A DNA stretch of 34,529 nucleotides from Bacteriovorax stolpii (GCA_945860895.1 CAMASK010000027.1:1-34529), one strand, 5' to 3'; counted from the stretch's first letter, positions 7,055 to 15,484 are shown. Program-made: numbers and translations. Notes: generated by a model not told the origin, from the sequence alone.

Positions 7055-8287
7055 GTGAATAGGGATTCTTCAATTATACCAAAGATCATTGTAATCTTGG
7101 GATTTCTTAGTGTATTAAGCATAATTTTGCTTTTCTTTCGACCGCGCACTGCCCATAAACATCAAGCTCCTCGTCCAGAGTCTCAAGAAAAGCTTTTTAC
7201 TCAGGTGATTTTAGCGGCCCAACCCCAAATTCAAAAATTATGGGAAGAAGGCGACCGCTTTATAAAAAAAGGGGGAGTCCAGTGTGATTCTGAAATTAGA
7301 TTTGAGCAGCACATTGGTCGCAGTTACTTTCAATGCCAACCTCATTTTTGGCAATGCTATTGGTCGGGTGGCGTTAAAGCTGATCCTGCATTTAACATCG
7401 ATATGTTCGGTCAAACTTTCCATTTGAGGGCCAAGCGCAGCTTTAAACCAATTCCTTCTTATGCACCTGAGCAGCGTTTTTATGAAATTTTAAAAGGACC
7501 TTACCATGGACTTAATTTCCATAAGGGAATGCTGGTTGAATTAACTCTGGATGAAGTGCCAGACATGACCTGGCCAGTGATTCTTACGGATACTTGTCGA
7601 GATGTTTACCTCCCTGAACGAATTTATGGTTATGGAAAAATTGATTCTAAAAAAAATGACCAGGGATTTATATGGGATAATTTTGACCGTAAAATTTTCA
7701 TTGATAGATTTTATGTTTCCAATCAGCAAATTAATGAGTGGAGGCAATTAACAGGTAAAATCCAAAAAATTATTACGGATGTCTCAAAATGGCCTTTACC
7801 TGCATTGTTAAATTTTGATGAACAAGTTAATTTTTGTAACTTCTGGGGTAAAAGAGTACTGGAGGCAAAGTTATTTGATGCCGCCACCATGACTCCCTCT
7901 GATACTAAAGAAGCTTTGCCCGAAAGAATTTTTAGACCACAAACCCCCTGGCAGAGAGATCTAAGTAAAACCTTCCTTGGAATGTCTCGAATTAATTCTG
8001 ACTATCAACTGACGCCACTTGATTGCCAATTAGCACAAGTAAAGGGATGTAAGGGAAAATACTTTTCAACTGATTCCGTTACCTGGATGGGAATGAATTA
8101 TGCTCTTGGCTTTTATCCAGAATCATTAGTAAATACAATAGAGCCTGAAAAAAATCTGAAGGCTTCTTCTCGTTTTGATCTACCATCATCTGTTGTTCAT
8201 GAATTAGGAACTCTTGCTAAATGGGATGGAATTCAAGACCCCAAGCTACCGATTGCTTTCAGGTGCTATGAAGAGGTGTCTTTGTGA
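7055..8287 (+). CDS. Membrane-anchored protein with a divergent FGE/SUMF-like C-terminal domain
   Basis: The 410-residue protein starts at a GTG with a hydrophobic anchor (residues about 7-28), so the rest should lie in the periplasm. The middle part has several Cys (QCDSE, YFQCQ, WQCYW). The C-terminal part resembles the formylglycine-generating-enzyme/sulfatase-modifying fold: FIDRFYVSNQQINEW (215-229), NFCNFWGKRVLEAKLFDAA (259-277) and a closing AFRCYE near 402. FGE-fold proteins can be enzymes or carbohydrate- or protein-binding structural proteins. I do not see the paired active-site Cys pattern clearly, so catalysis is doubtful. No good Shine-Dalgarno precedes the GTG, and the start lies only 13 bp from the divergent prkA start. 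The next gene starts within its stop codon (GTGA). Confidence 0.7.
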   Translation: MNRDSSIIPKIIVILGFLSVLSIILLFFRPRTAHKHQAPRPESQEKLFTQVILAAQPQIQKLWEEGDRFIKKGGVQCDSEIRFEQHIGRSYFQCQPHFWQCYWSGGVKADPAFNIDMFGQTFHLRAKRSFKPIPSYAPEQRFYEILKGPYHGLNFHKGMLVELTLDEVPDMTWPVILTDTCRDVYLPERIYGYGKIDSKKNDQGFIWDNFDRKIFIDRFYVSNQQINEWRQLTGKIQKIITDVSKWPLPALLNFDEQVNFCNFWGKRVLEAKLFDAATMTPSDTKEALPERIFRPQTPWQRDLSKTFLGMSRINSDYQLTPLDCQLAQVKGCKGKYFSTDSVTWMGMNYALGFYPESLVNTIEPEKNLKASSRFDLPSSVVHELGTLAKWDGIQDPKLPIAFRCYEEVSL

Positions 8288-9108
8288 TACTTCATTTATT
8301 AATTCTTATTTCGGCAACAGTCTATGCCTCTGATCCATCATGGAAGTGGTCAAATGCTGCCAAGATTGTTGAAAAGCATGAATTTTATAAAAATAACGAA
8401 GTCATTACAAAGCCAAAAGATTCATGGCAAATCATTTTTGCCGTTTTATACAATGATACAAATCTTAAATCATTTAAAGATTGTGTTTTTTATCGTGTTC
8501 CTGGCGAGGAAATGGGTCAGTTAAAAATTAAAACTGTTGATTCTAATGTTTTATGTGAAAAATATTTGTTTCAGCCTGGTGATCAAGATTGGAAACAACT
8601 CAAAGCTTTGCAATTCACAATCCAAAAGAATTTTCTTAATTTAAGTATGACTAATAATCAATTCCAAATTATTAAGTGGGATGTACCCTTATTTAATGCT
8701 TTTGAACATCCGATACCCAGGTCTCTCATGTCTGCAGCTGAATATCGTGCTCCCAAAATAATTTATCTGAGTCCATACAAGGGATTTTTGAAAGTTCTAC
8801 CTCAAAAAAGCCCTGTTCTCTCCGATAAAAAAATTTGCCATGAAATTAATGAGGATTGCATTGAAAAATCTCCTTCAACTTGTTCCCAATGTTCTGGAGG
8901 ATGGTATGAAATACCGATTGGATGCAAACAAGGACCTAAGTACTGTGGGTCGATTATTTGTGGCGCAAAAAATCAACCCGCATGTAATAAGGGCACTAGA
9001 TTTCAAAGGATCAATAAAGAATTTAAATGTCGGGAAGAAAATAGTTTCGCGTATTGTGCTAAAGGTTTAACGATACAGTGTCAAGGTCATTTACCTTACT
9101 GTATCTGA
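8284..9108 (+). CDS. Secreted cysteine-rich protein, unknown family
   Basis: GTG at 8284 overlaps the stop of the preceding gene by 4 bp (GTGA), so the two are translationally coupled. A signal peptide (MILHLLILISATVYA) leads into 274 residues. The last 93 or so residues contain 12 Cys, including CSQCSGGWYE, GCKQGPKYCG and QPACNKG; an even number suits six disulfides, as in small EGF-like or knottin-like extracellular modules. The central region is probably beta-rich but unrecognised. Coupling to a membrane-anchored FGE-like partner suggests they work together at the cell surface or in the periplasm. The 3' end overlaps the convergent lipoprotein gene by 18 bp. Confidence 0.75.
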   Translation: MILHLLILISATVYASDPSWKWSNAAKIVEKHEFYKNNEVITKPKDSWQIIFAVLYNDTNLKSFKDCVFYRVPGEEMGQLKIKTVDSNVLCEKYLFQPGDQDWKQLKALQFTIQKNFLNLSMTNNQFQIIKWDVPLFNAFEHPIPRSLMSAAEYRAPKIIYLSPYKGFLKVLPQKSPVLSDKKICHEINEDCIEKSPSTCSQCSGGWYEIPIGCKQGPKYCGSIICGAKNQPACNKGTRFQRINKEFKCREENSFAYCAKGLTIQCQGHLPYCI

Positions 9109-10728
9109 AGCTGCCATAGTACTTGTAATATTGTCTGAATGAATTCCAGATTCAATCCATGAAACATTATTTAAAGAAACAGTTTCTGATTTTGAAATAA
9201 ACTTCTTCAGTTCCTGATGTTTTTGAAGATCATCTAAATCGGCCAGGACTTTGTAAATTTCATCATTTTCAATTGATGATCCCTCAATACTTAGAATTAA
9301 ATTGTTACCTTCTTCCTTAAAGGGAGACGGTCTCCAGTTTGCAGCTAGCCCTTGATTGTAATCATGTTCTAAAATTTTTAATAGATCAGAGCCTTTTATA
9401 CTTAGAACAACTAATTTAGAAGTTCCGCTACTAAGATTGTAGTACGCAATATTTCCGGCATGAAAATCCACAATTGTTGGTATTTCATTTTTAAAATTTA
9501 GATTTATGGCAGATTTGTCATCAAAGAATTGTTTGAACAACTCCTGCATACTAATATCTGGCTTAATTTTTCGACCCATGAAAGTTGCTGGGATTCTTTC
9601 ATTGTGATCAATGCTCTGGTCTTCTGTATAACAATCATTAGTTTCTTTAAAAAAATCATGACAAAAATTTACCGGCTGATGAGCAATTGTTTTATCTTTT
9701 GCAATTTTACCTGATTGATCGACGAAGAATTCTGCCATGGTAAAACTTTGGCCATCTCCTGTATTACTTAAAACCAATGTGGTATTCAAAAAATTGACTG
9801 TTTTCTGATGATTCCTTCCACCAATGACGACGTCTACCAGATTAGGAGGAAGTCTATTTAGATACTCACCCAAAGCACTTTTGAAATTACAAATATTATA
9901 CTTACGGGGTTCAAAATTAACCTTGCTTAACGGAAGTTTCAAATCATTGGCCAGTTCTTCACCACAGCTTATTCCTTGATGGGTCATAACAACAATGACT
10001 TGCGCCCCTTGGGATCTCAAATGCCTTGAATGGCGTAATGTTGATTGCAACATACTTTCAACAAATAGTCCTACACGATTATCCACAGGAGTTTGATCTA
10101 CAATATCATCTGGTATTAATCCAATGAGGCCAACTTTAATGCCGTTAATTTCTTTAAGTACATACGGCATAGTACCAGGCCATTCAACAATCTTGGCGGT
10201 TTTCAATTCATAAAGGTTACTCATTAAGAGTGGAGTTTTTGATTTTGAAGAAAACTGCTTTAGAAAATCAGAGCTGTTTTTATATTTTTTAGGAAGTTTC
10301 AGATTAAAATCCCTCAAACCAATCGTTATCCCATCATATTTTAGAGAATCATAAAAATTGTGAACATAATTCAGCTCTTTGGCGTTATCTGAAAAGATAT
10401 CACCAGAGTCCAGAAGAAGTATTTCACCAAACTGTTCTCTGATTATTTTGATATAACTGCTTATGTAATCAACGCCACCAACAAAGCTTTTTTGTTCGTG
10501 ATCATAATGCTTGTCCTTGAAAATGATTTCAACTGGTCGGTAGTGAGCATGAAGATCATTTGTCGCCACAATAACTAAACGTTTTAAATCTATTGAGACC
10601 TGATTTTTTGGGACAGAGGGCATTGAATAAAGTTCTGTATGTCCAATTAAGGTTTGATTTTCCAGGGGATTTTTTTGAAATGAACATGCCGCCAGAGAAA
10701 TTAATGCCAGAAATAAATATAGTTTCAT
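9091..10728 (-). CDS. Lipoprotein of the 5'-nucleotidase/UshA family, probably catalytically inactive
   Basis: The 545-residue protein has a lipoprotein signal (SLAAC, Cys15), an N-terminal metallophosphatase domain and a C-terminal 5'-nucleotidase-like domain. Kept metal-site motifs are TNDLH (56-60), SGD (108-110) and THQG (249-252). Two motifs are altered: the usual GNHE/D is GLRD (137-140), losing the metal-ligand Asn and the catalytic His, and the usual GGHxH/Q is GGRNH (303-307), losing another metal-ligand His. By comparison with UshA this should destroy one of the two metal sites. It may be a binding protein or pseudoenzyme on the envelope. I checked both altered codons on the nucleotide sequence. 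A promoter lies upstream at 10759-10787. Confidence 0.85.
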   Translation of the reverse strand: MKLYLFLALISLAACSFQKNPLENQTLIGHTELYSMPSVPKNQVSIDLKRLVIVATNDLHAHYRPVEIIFKDKHYDHEQKSFVGGVDYISSYIKIIREQFGEILLLDSGDIFSDNAKELNYVHNFYDSLKYDGITIGLRDFNLKLPKKYKNSSDFLKQFSSKSKTPLLMSNLYELKTAKIVEWPGTMPYVLKEINGIKVGLIGLIPDDIVDQTPVDNRVGLFVESMLQSTLRHSRHLRSQGAQVIVVMTHQGISCGEELANDLKLPLSKVNFEPRKYNICNFKSALGEYLNRLPPNLVDVVIGGRNHQKTVNFLNTTLVLSNTGDGQSFTMAEFFVDQSGKIAKDKTIAHQPVNFCHDFFKETNDCYTEDQSIDHNERIPATFMGRKIKPDISMQELFKQFFDDKSAINLNFKNEIPTIVDFHAGNIAYYNLSSGTSKLVVLSIKGSDLLKILEHDYNQGLAANWRPSPFKEEGNNLILSIEGSSIENDEIYKVLADLDDLQKHQELKKFISKSETVSLNNVSWIESGIHSDNITSTMAASDTVR

Positions 10729-10758
10729 GGTGTTTCCATAAAGTTTAGAATTTAAATC

Positions 10759-10787
10759 ATTATAGACTTTGTTTGGCTACTGTACCA
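10759..10787 (-). promoter_or_regulatory. Sigma-70-type promoter for the 5'-nucleotidase-like lipoprotein
   Basis: On the minus strand TGGTAC (10787-10782) and a perfect TATAAT (10764-10759) are 17 bp apart. The -10 lies about 30 bp upstream of the ATG at 10728. The -35 match is modest. Confidence 0.45.
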
Positions 10788-10817
10788 TATCTTCTCTTTA
10801 AAAATAACTTCTAAGAC

Positions 10818-11975
10818 TTAGAAAGCTTTAATTTTTTTAAGTTTACTATAAGACGTTCCTAATGCTTGCAACAAATTCTCATAATTTGAATCAATGTTCG
10901 AACAATTGAGGGATATGCGGATCACTCCGCGACCAACATTGTCATTTACACCCATTGCCTTTAAGACCTCTGATGTTTCAGGTTGATTGTCTGAACAGGC
11001 AGCTGAAGTTGTGACAAAAATATCATGCGATTCAAGTTCAATCTGAACAGCTTGCCCATGAATTCCTGGGTAACTCACAAGAGTTGTTCCGGCCAATCTG
11101 GGAACTTTTTCTCCGATGATAACAACCTCTGGGAATAAATTTTTAATTTTTGTTTCAAAATGAGAACGAGCGTCGGCTAAAGCTATTAATTTATCTTTAT
11201 TTGATTGAAAATCCGTAAGGGCAATCGCCAGTGTTTCTACACCTATGTAATGCTGTGTCCCTCCACGTAAGCCTTTTTCTTGAGAACTTCCATAAACATG
11301 AGATTTTAATTTAGTTGGCTCTTTTGCTATTACAAAACCCGTACCGGTCAAGGCACCAACTTTATGACCTGAACAAACTGCAAAGTCAGCTCCGGAGGCT
11401 TCGAAATTAAATTCACCTTTTCCGATGAGTTGAGTTGTGTCGCAGAAAAAATCTACTTTATAGTGCTGGCACAACTTAGCAATTTTTTCATAAGGCTGCA
11501 TCACACCTGTTTCATTATTTACCGCCATGATTGTTACTAAAGCAGTTTTACCTTGATGCTGTTTTAATAGTTTTTCAAGATGCTCAATTTCAACTACGCC
11601 GTTTTCATCAAGACCGGTCTTCTCAATTTTAAAACCACGTCTTTGTTCATAAAACTTAAGTGCTTTAGGGATCACTGCGTGTTCAATCGGACTTGTGATG
11701 ATGATATTTTTATCTTTTGGTGCGTACTCGAGAATTGAAAACAAAACATGAGAAATGCCTTCAGACGAGCCTGAGTTAAAAAAGATCTGATCAGGGTAAC
11801 ACCCGACAATTCCAGAGATGATCTCGCGACATTTCTCAATGCCTTGATAGATTTTCTGACCGATTGAATGAATGGCATTGGGATTAGCATAAAGATCACT
11901 ATCGATTCTTTTCTTTAAGTAATCTCTCACTACTGCAAGCATGGGAGCTGAACCATTATAGTCGGCGTAAATCAT
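10818..11975 (-). CDS. NifS/IscS-family cysteine desulfurase
   Basis: This 385-residue class V aminotransferase-fold enzyme takes sulfur from cysteine for Fe-S assembly. The PLP-binding Lys205 lies in SGHKVGALTGTG. The cofactor-binding Asp is in CDTTQ (about 178-182) and the persulfide Cys327 in TTSAACSDN. RGGTQ (238-242) fits the usual RGGT motif. It starts 7 bp after nadA ends, so the pair forms an operon. The pairing of a NifS-like protein with NadA is well known (as in Bacillus), where it builds the [4Fe-4S] cluster that NadA needs. A dedicated NAD-synthesis role is therefore more likely than general housekeeping. Confidence 0.92.
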   Translation of the reverse strand: MIYADYNGSAPMLAVVRDYLKKRIDSDLYANPNAIHSIGQKIYQGIEKCREIISGIVGCYPDQIFFNSGSSEGISHVLFSILEYAPKDKNIIITSPIEHAVIPKALKFYEQRRGFKIEKTGLDENGVVEIEHLEKLLKQHQGKTALVTIMAVNNETGVMQPYEKIAKLCQHYKVDFFCDTTQLIGKGEFNFEASGADFAVCSGHKVGALTGTGFVIAKEPTKLKSHVYGSSQEKGLRGGTQHYIGVETLAIALTDFQSNKDKLIALADARSHFETKIKNLFPEVVIIGEKVPRLAGTTLVSYPGIHGQAVQIELESHDIFVTTSAACSDNQPETSEVLKAMGVNDNVGRGVIRISLNCSNIDSNYENLLQALGTSYSKLKKIKAF

Positions 11976-11982
11976 ATTTTTC

Positions 11983-13095
11983 CTAAGATATTTTGAGCAT
12001 TTGATCGAGGGCTTTTAATGCGAACTTTTTAGTCACTTCATCTACCTGAATCACATTGATGGGCAGATTCTTTTCAATGGCACGGTAGCTTTCGAGTAAC
12101 CAACGAGGGCGAATGCGATACATCGTTGTACACAGACACTGATAAGGTGATAGGGAGGTAATATCTAAATGAGGATATTCCTTAGAGAGTCGATTCACTA
12201 AATTAATTTCAGTTCCTACTGCAAATTTAGTTCCAGGTTTTGCAGATTTAATTTGATTTACAATAAATGAAGTGGATCCTGCAAGATCGGCTCCCTGAAC
12301 CACTTCAAAGCTACATTCTGGATGAACAATGCGAATCCTATCTGGTTCTTTTTCACGCCACATTTTATTATGCTCAGGTGTGAAGCCCTGATGAACAGAA
12401 CAAAACCCATACCACAAAATCACTTTGGCTTTTTGAATCTCTTCAGGAATTAATCCACCAAAGCGTTTACGTGGATCATAAATGACCATGTCTTCCAATT
12501 TTATACCAAGCTTGAAGCAGGTATTGCGTCCCAGATGTTGATCGGGAAAGAAAAGTAATTTTTCACCTTGAGACAATCCCCAAGTGATCACTTTTTCAGC
12601 ATTAGATGAGGTACAAATCGATCCATTGTGTTCGCCCACAAAACTTTTTAGAGCTGCAGTACAATTAATATAAGTAATTGGAACAATTTTTTCTGAAGTA
12701 CATTCTGTTAAATATTTCCAGGCCACATCAATCTCTCGACGATTGGCCATGTCGGCCATTGAACATCCAGCACGCATATCAGGTAGTATAACTTTTTGGC
12801 TTTCTCCGGTTAGCATGTCAGCAGTTTCGGCCATGAAGTGAACTCCACAGAATAAAATATATTCCGCAGTTTTAATTTCAGCAGCTTTGCGTGCCAACTC
12901 TAACGAGTCACCAGTGATATCAGCAAACGCAATCACATCATCTTGTTGATAATGATGTCCGAGTACGACAACTTTATTTCCCAGACGTTTTTTTATCGCC
13001 GAGAGTTCAACCAAAACCTGGTCATCACTTAGTTCAGTTTCAGAAATTTGGGGAAGGTAGTCCTTGTTGTTAAGATCACCATAAATATCGATCAT
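11983..13095 (-). CDS. nadA: Quinolinate synthase
   Basis: NadA condenses iminoaspartate with dihydroxyacetone phosphate to quinolinate, the precursor of NAD. The start ATG at 13093-13095 has a strong AGAGGA 7 nt upstream; the frame stays open to 13188, but that extension would cover the promoter. The 370 residues include GHHYQQDDV (46-54) and AGCSMADM (109-116). The likely cluster ligands are Cys111, Cys232 (FCSVHQG) and Cys320 or Cys322 (PYQCLCTTM), matching the spacing of the long Bacillus-type NadA. The gene leads an operon with the cysteine desulfurase. Three AGGGGCA elements surround its promoter. No nadB is in the window. Confidence 0.95.
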   Translation of the reverse strand: MIDIYGDLNNKDYLPQISETELSDDQVLVELSAIKKRLGNKVVVLGHHYQQDDVIAFADITGDSLELARKAAEIKTAEYILFCGVHFMAETADMLTGESQKVILPDMRAGCSMADMANRREIDVAWKYLTECTSEKIVPITYINCTAALKSFVGEHNGSICTSSNAEKVITWGLSQGEKLLFFPDQHLGRNTCFKLGIKLEDMVIYDPRKRFGGLIPEEIQKAKVILWYGFCSVHQGFTPEHNKMWREKEPDRIRIVHPECSFEVVQGADLAGSTSFIVNQIKSAKPGTKFAVGTEINLVNRLSKEYPHLDITSLSPYQCLCTTMYRIRPRWLLESYRAIEKNLPINVIQVDEVTKKFALKALDQMLKIS

Positions 13096-13113
13096 GCATT
13101 CCTCTTTAAAATT

Positions 13114-13159
13114 TGCCCCTACCATACTCCTGTCTTTAAAAAGGGGCAAGAAAGGGGCA
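13114..13159. promoter_or_regulatory. Three AGGGGCA elements around the nadA promoter, candidate operator
   Basis: AGGGGCA occurs at 13142-13148 and 13153-13159, exactly 11 bp (one helical turn) apart, and inverted as TGCCCCT at 13114-13120. One copy overlaps the nadA -35, one lies just upstream of it and the inverted copy lies directly downstream of the -10. The arrangement suits cooperative binding by a repressor of NAD synthesis, which is not identified here. Confidence 0.4.
13121..13149 (-). promoter_or_regulatory. Sigma-70-type promoter of nadA
   Basis: On the minus strand TTGCCC (13149-13144) and TATGGT (13126-13121) are separated by 17 bp. The -10 is about 26 bp upstream of the nadA ATG. 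Confidence 0.45.
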
Positions 13160-13240
13160 TTTTTATTGATACGCGTCGGGCCAAACATAGCTTTTTGGGC
13201 CGCGCAGCAATAATCTCCTTATTTTTAATCACTTAGCCCT

Positions 13241-13269
13241 TTGACGAAGTGTGACTGAATCCCTAGACT
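13241..13269 (+). promoter_or_regulatory. Sigma-70-type promoter of parAB
   Basis: TTGACG (13241-13246) and TAGACT (13264-13269) are 17 bp apart, about 70 bp upstream of the parA ATG. The ribosome site AAAGGAGA follows closer to the start. Confidence 0.5.
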
Positions 13270-13337
13270 TTTATTAATAGGACCATTAACGAACCACCAA
13301 GTACGGCGGCCACTCGCTCTTTAAAGGAGACTGGGAC

Positions 13338-14114
13338 ATGAAAATTATCACTATTGGTAATAACAAAGGTGGCGTGGGTAAAACCATGCAATGCTTTCAG
13401 CTCGTGTGTCACCTTGCAAATCAAGGACACAGAGTTCTCGCAATTGATCTGGATTCTCAAGCAAATTTAAGTTCTACATTGGGAGTGAATATTCAAAGAA
13501 CTCTCATTCCAGAATGGTTAATCGGCGACGTAAAAGTTGACGAAATTCTCGTGGATGCTGTGGGTGAATTTGATTTTTATAAAAATATTAAATTGATCGC
13601 CTCTTCTCGTCACATGGCAAATCTTGCAAAACTTCTCATCCTTTCAGAATCTGAAGTGAGAAAGTCGGCCGGTCGTAAAGAGCGTTTAATGAAAATGCGC
13701 TTGAAAGAAGTTGAAAAAGATTTTGATTATGTTGTGATTGATACTCCACCAATGCTTGGTGATGAGTTGATCATGTCTCTAGTGGCATCTGATTTAATTT
13801 TAATTCCTACTCAGGCTCAGGATTACTCAATCGATGGACTTGAAGAATTAATGGATACATTCGAGATCATCAAGGAAACTGAAAATCCTTCCTTAGAATT
13901 CTCAATCATTCCTTCGATGGTTAACCCTAGAAGAAAAATTGAGCGCATTCGCTTGGAAGAGCTTTCCCAGTCTTTCAATGTAACACCTACTATTAGAAAT
14001 TTAGTTGATATGCAGGAATCGGTTGCTATGAAGAAACCGGTTTTTATGTTCAATAATAATTCTAAAGGTAAGGGTGATTACAAGGCACTTTGGGATTCTT
14101 TAGGACTGAATTAA
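13338..14114 (+). CDS. parA: ParA/Soj-family partition ATPase
   Basis: The 258-residue protein has the deviant Walker A NKGGVGKT (9-16) with the signature Lys, the switch I region DLDSQANLS (about 38-46) and Walker B YVVIDTPP. ParA proteins bind DNA non-specifically as ATP dimers and move ParB-bound centromeres. An AAAGGAGA ribosome site precedes the ATG. parB follows 34 bp downstream in the same direction. The chromosomal parAB pair usually sits beside gidAB near the origin; here the neighbours are nadA and an orphan gene, so this may be a second, relocated or orphan par pair. No parS site was seen nearby. Confidence 0.9.
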   Translation: MKIITIGNNKGGVGKTMQCFQLVCHLANQGHRVLAIDLDSQANLSSTLGVNIQRTLIPEWLIGDVKVDEILVDAVGEFDFYKNIKLIASSRHMANLAKLLILSESEVRKSAGRKERLMKMRLKEVEKDFDYVVIDTPPMLGDELIMSLVASDLILIPTQAQDYSIDGLEELMDTFEIIKETENPSLEFSIIPSMVNPRRKIERIRLEELSQSFNVTPTIRNLVDMQESVAMKKPVFMFNNNSKGKGDYKALWDSLGLN

Positions 14115-14148
14115 TTTTTTATAACATATCATTGTTTAAGGAGAGGCC

Positions 14149-14991
14149 ATGGCCAAGGAATTTTCCGCACGCGTAACGAAGCGTGAGCGCAAAGTCACTG
14201 ACATTACTTCAGGAATTGATGAAAAGATTTTACGTGCTAATGATCAAAAGCTTCTTAGAGGAGCTCAGCTTGCAAATGTCCGTTTGAAAGATATTGAAGT
14301 AAGAGATCAGGTAAGAACGAAGTTCAATGATGATTCACTTCGAGAACTTGCCGACAATATTAAAGTCAACGGTTTGATCCAGCCTTTGGTTCTTCATCGT
14401 GAAAATAATAAATTTGTTTTGATCTGTGGAGAGCGTCGTTATCGCGCTATGACTTTGATTGAAATGGTAGAAAGCCCCTGCTTTATTCTTGAAGATAAGA
14501 CTAAAGAAGAATTGATGGCAATCCAGTTCTCTGAAAATCAGGCGAGAGAAGATCTTCATTATATCGATCAAGCTGATTCAATTTACGGTTATCAAAAATT
14601 GACCGGTAGCTCGGAGAGAAAAATAACTGCAGCATTGGGAATTTCAAAATCAGAAGTTCATCGTTGTTTGATGATTGCAAAACTTCCAAGAGATATCAAA
14701 GAAGCCGCTAAACAGTATGATACTGAGAAGTATGTACTGTTGGAATGGAATGAACTTCCAAAAAACGAATTCAAAGATGAAATTAAATCTCACATTCTCA
14801 ATGGAGAAATTAATAAGAGATTGCAGTTGAAAAGATTAATTTCTCAGCTTAAGATTGAAAAACCTAAAAAGAAAAAAGACGATTCGGTTGAGAAACTCAT
14901 GAAGGTCCTAAAAACCCAAATGAAGGATCCCAAGCTTCAGGCTCGCGCCAAGGAAATGATGAAAGAATTGGTCGGTGAACGGATTCACTAG
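14149..14991 (+). CDS. parB: ParB/Spo0J-family partition protein
   Basis: The 280-residue protein has the ParB N-terminal CTP-binding region: a QPLVLHRE segment, GERRYRA, and ENQARED, a slight variant of the usual ENLQRED. A helix-turn-helix follows (ERKITAALGISKSEVHRCL, about residues 146-165) for parS recognition. A Lys-rich C-terminus (EKPKKKKDD) precedes the final helix expected for dimerisation. It starts with a strong AAGGAGAGG ribosome site and is co-transcribed with parA. A terminator follows at once. About 20 residues upstream of the ParB core are basic and probably unstructured. Confidence 0.9.
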   Translation: MAKEFSARVTKRERKVTDITSGIDEKILRANDQKLLRGAQLANVRLKDIEVRDQVRTKFNDDSLRELADNIKVNGLIQPLVLHRENNKFVLICGERRYRAMTLIEMVESPCFILEDKTKEELMAIQFSENQAREDLHYIDQADSIYGYQKLTGSSERKITAALGISKSEVHRCLMIAKLPRDIKEAAKQYDTEKYVLLEWNELPKNEFKDEIKSHILNGEINKRLQLKRLISQLKIEKPKKKKDDSVEKLMKVLKTQMKDPKLQARAKEMMKELVGERIH

Positions 14992-14992
14992 C

Positions 14993-15023
14993 AAAAAAGC
15001 CCTCTTTGGAGGGCTTTTTTTTT
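14993..15023. terminator. Bidirectional terminator between parB and the convergent secreted gene
   Basis: A stem GCCCTC (14999-15004) / GAGGGC (15009-15014) with loop TTTG is flanked by six A on the left and nine T on the right, so it can work on both strands. It begins one base after the parB stop codon. Confidence 0.9.
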
Positions 15024-15025
15024 GT

Positions 15026-15484
15026 CTAATTCATCATAGTTATTGATTCTGGTTCTACATAGCTACGATACAAATTCCAACCATCGATTGATCTTAAGAC
15101 TAATTTTGCGTCCAAATGAGTGGCGATAATAGCCAGCTTATTTCCCATTAAATCTTTGACCAAATTTCCAACACATAATTTTGTTAATAGATGCTCACTA
15201 CAGCCGGAAGTTTTAGCCAACGCTTTTCTGGAAACCATATAGTATCCACTCCAACCTTCAGCAGATTCCAAGAGAAATTTCCCTTGATAAGTGATTCCTT
15301 CAATTGAAACAAATCTCAAATAATCCACATCAAACATTTTGTCTTTTACACAAACATCTTCGAGGCATCCATCCATCACTGGTAATTCTGTTTTTTTAAT
15401 AGCATAAACCCAATTAAAATTATCATTGGCCGCTTTAGTGTAAACCGTCCAGAAAGTGGCAATTAGAATGAGAAGTTTGAGCAT
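15026..15484 (-). CDS. Small secreted protein, unknown family
   Basis: The 152 residues open with a signal peptide (MLKLLILIATFWTVYTKA). The mature part has four Cys in two groups (MDGCLEDVCVKD and SGCSEHLLTKLC), suggesting two disulfides. No motif is recognised. It is convergent with parB and shares the terminator there. It is one of several small exported orphan proteins in this window, which is typical of predatory Bdellovibrionota, but no function can be given. Confidence 0.65.
   Translation of the reverse strand: MLKLLILIATFWTVYTKAANDNFNWVYAIKKTELPVMDGCLEDVCVKDKMFDVDYLRFVSIEGITYQGKFLLESAEGWSGYYMVSRKALAKTSGCSEHLLTKLCVGNLVKDLMGNKLAIIATHLDAKLVLRSIDGWNLYRSYVEPESITMMN

Noticed and set aside
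13096..15025. parS-like sites near parAB
   Set aside because: I looked for the TGTTTCACGTGAAACA-type palindrome and close variants and found none.
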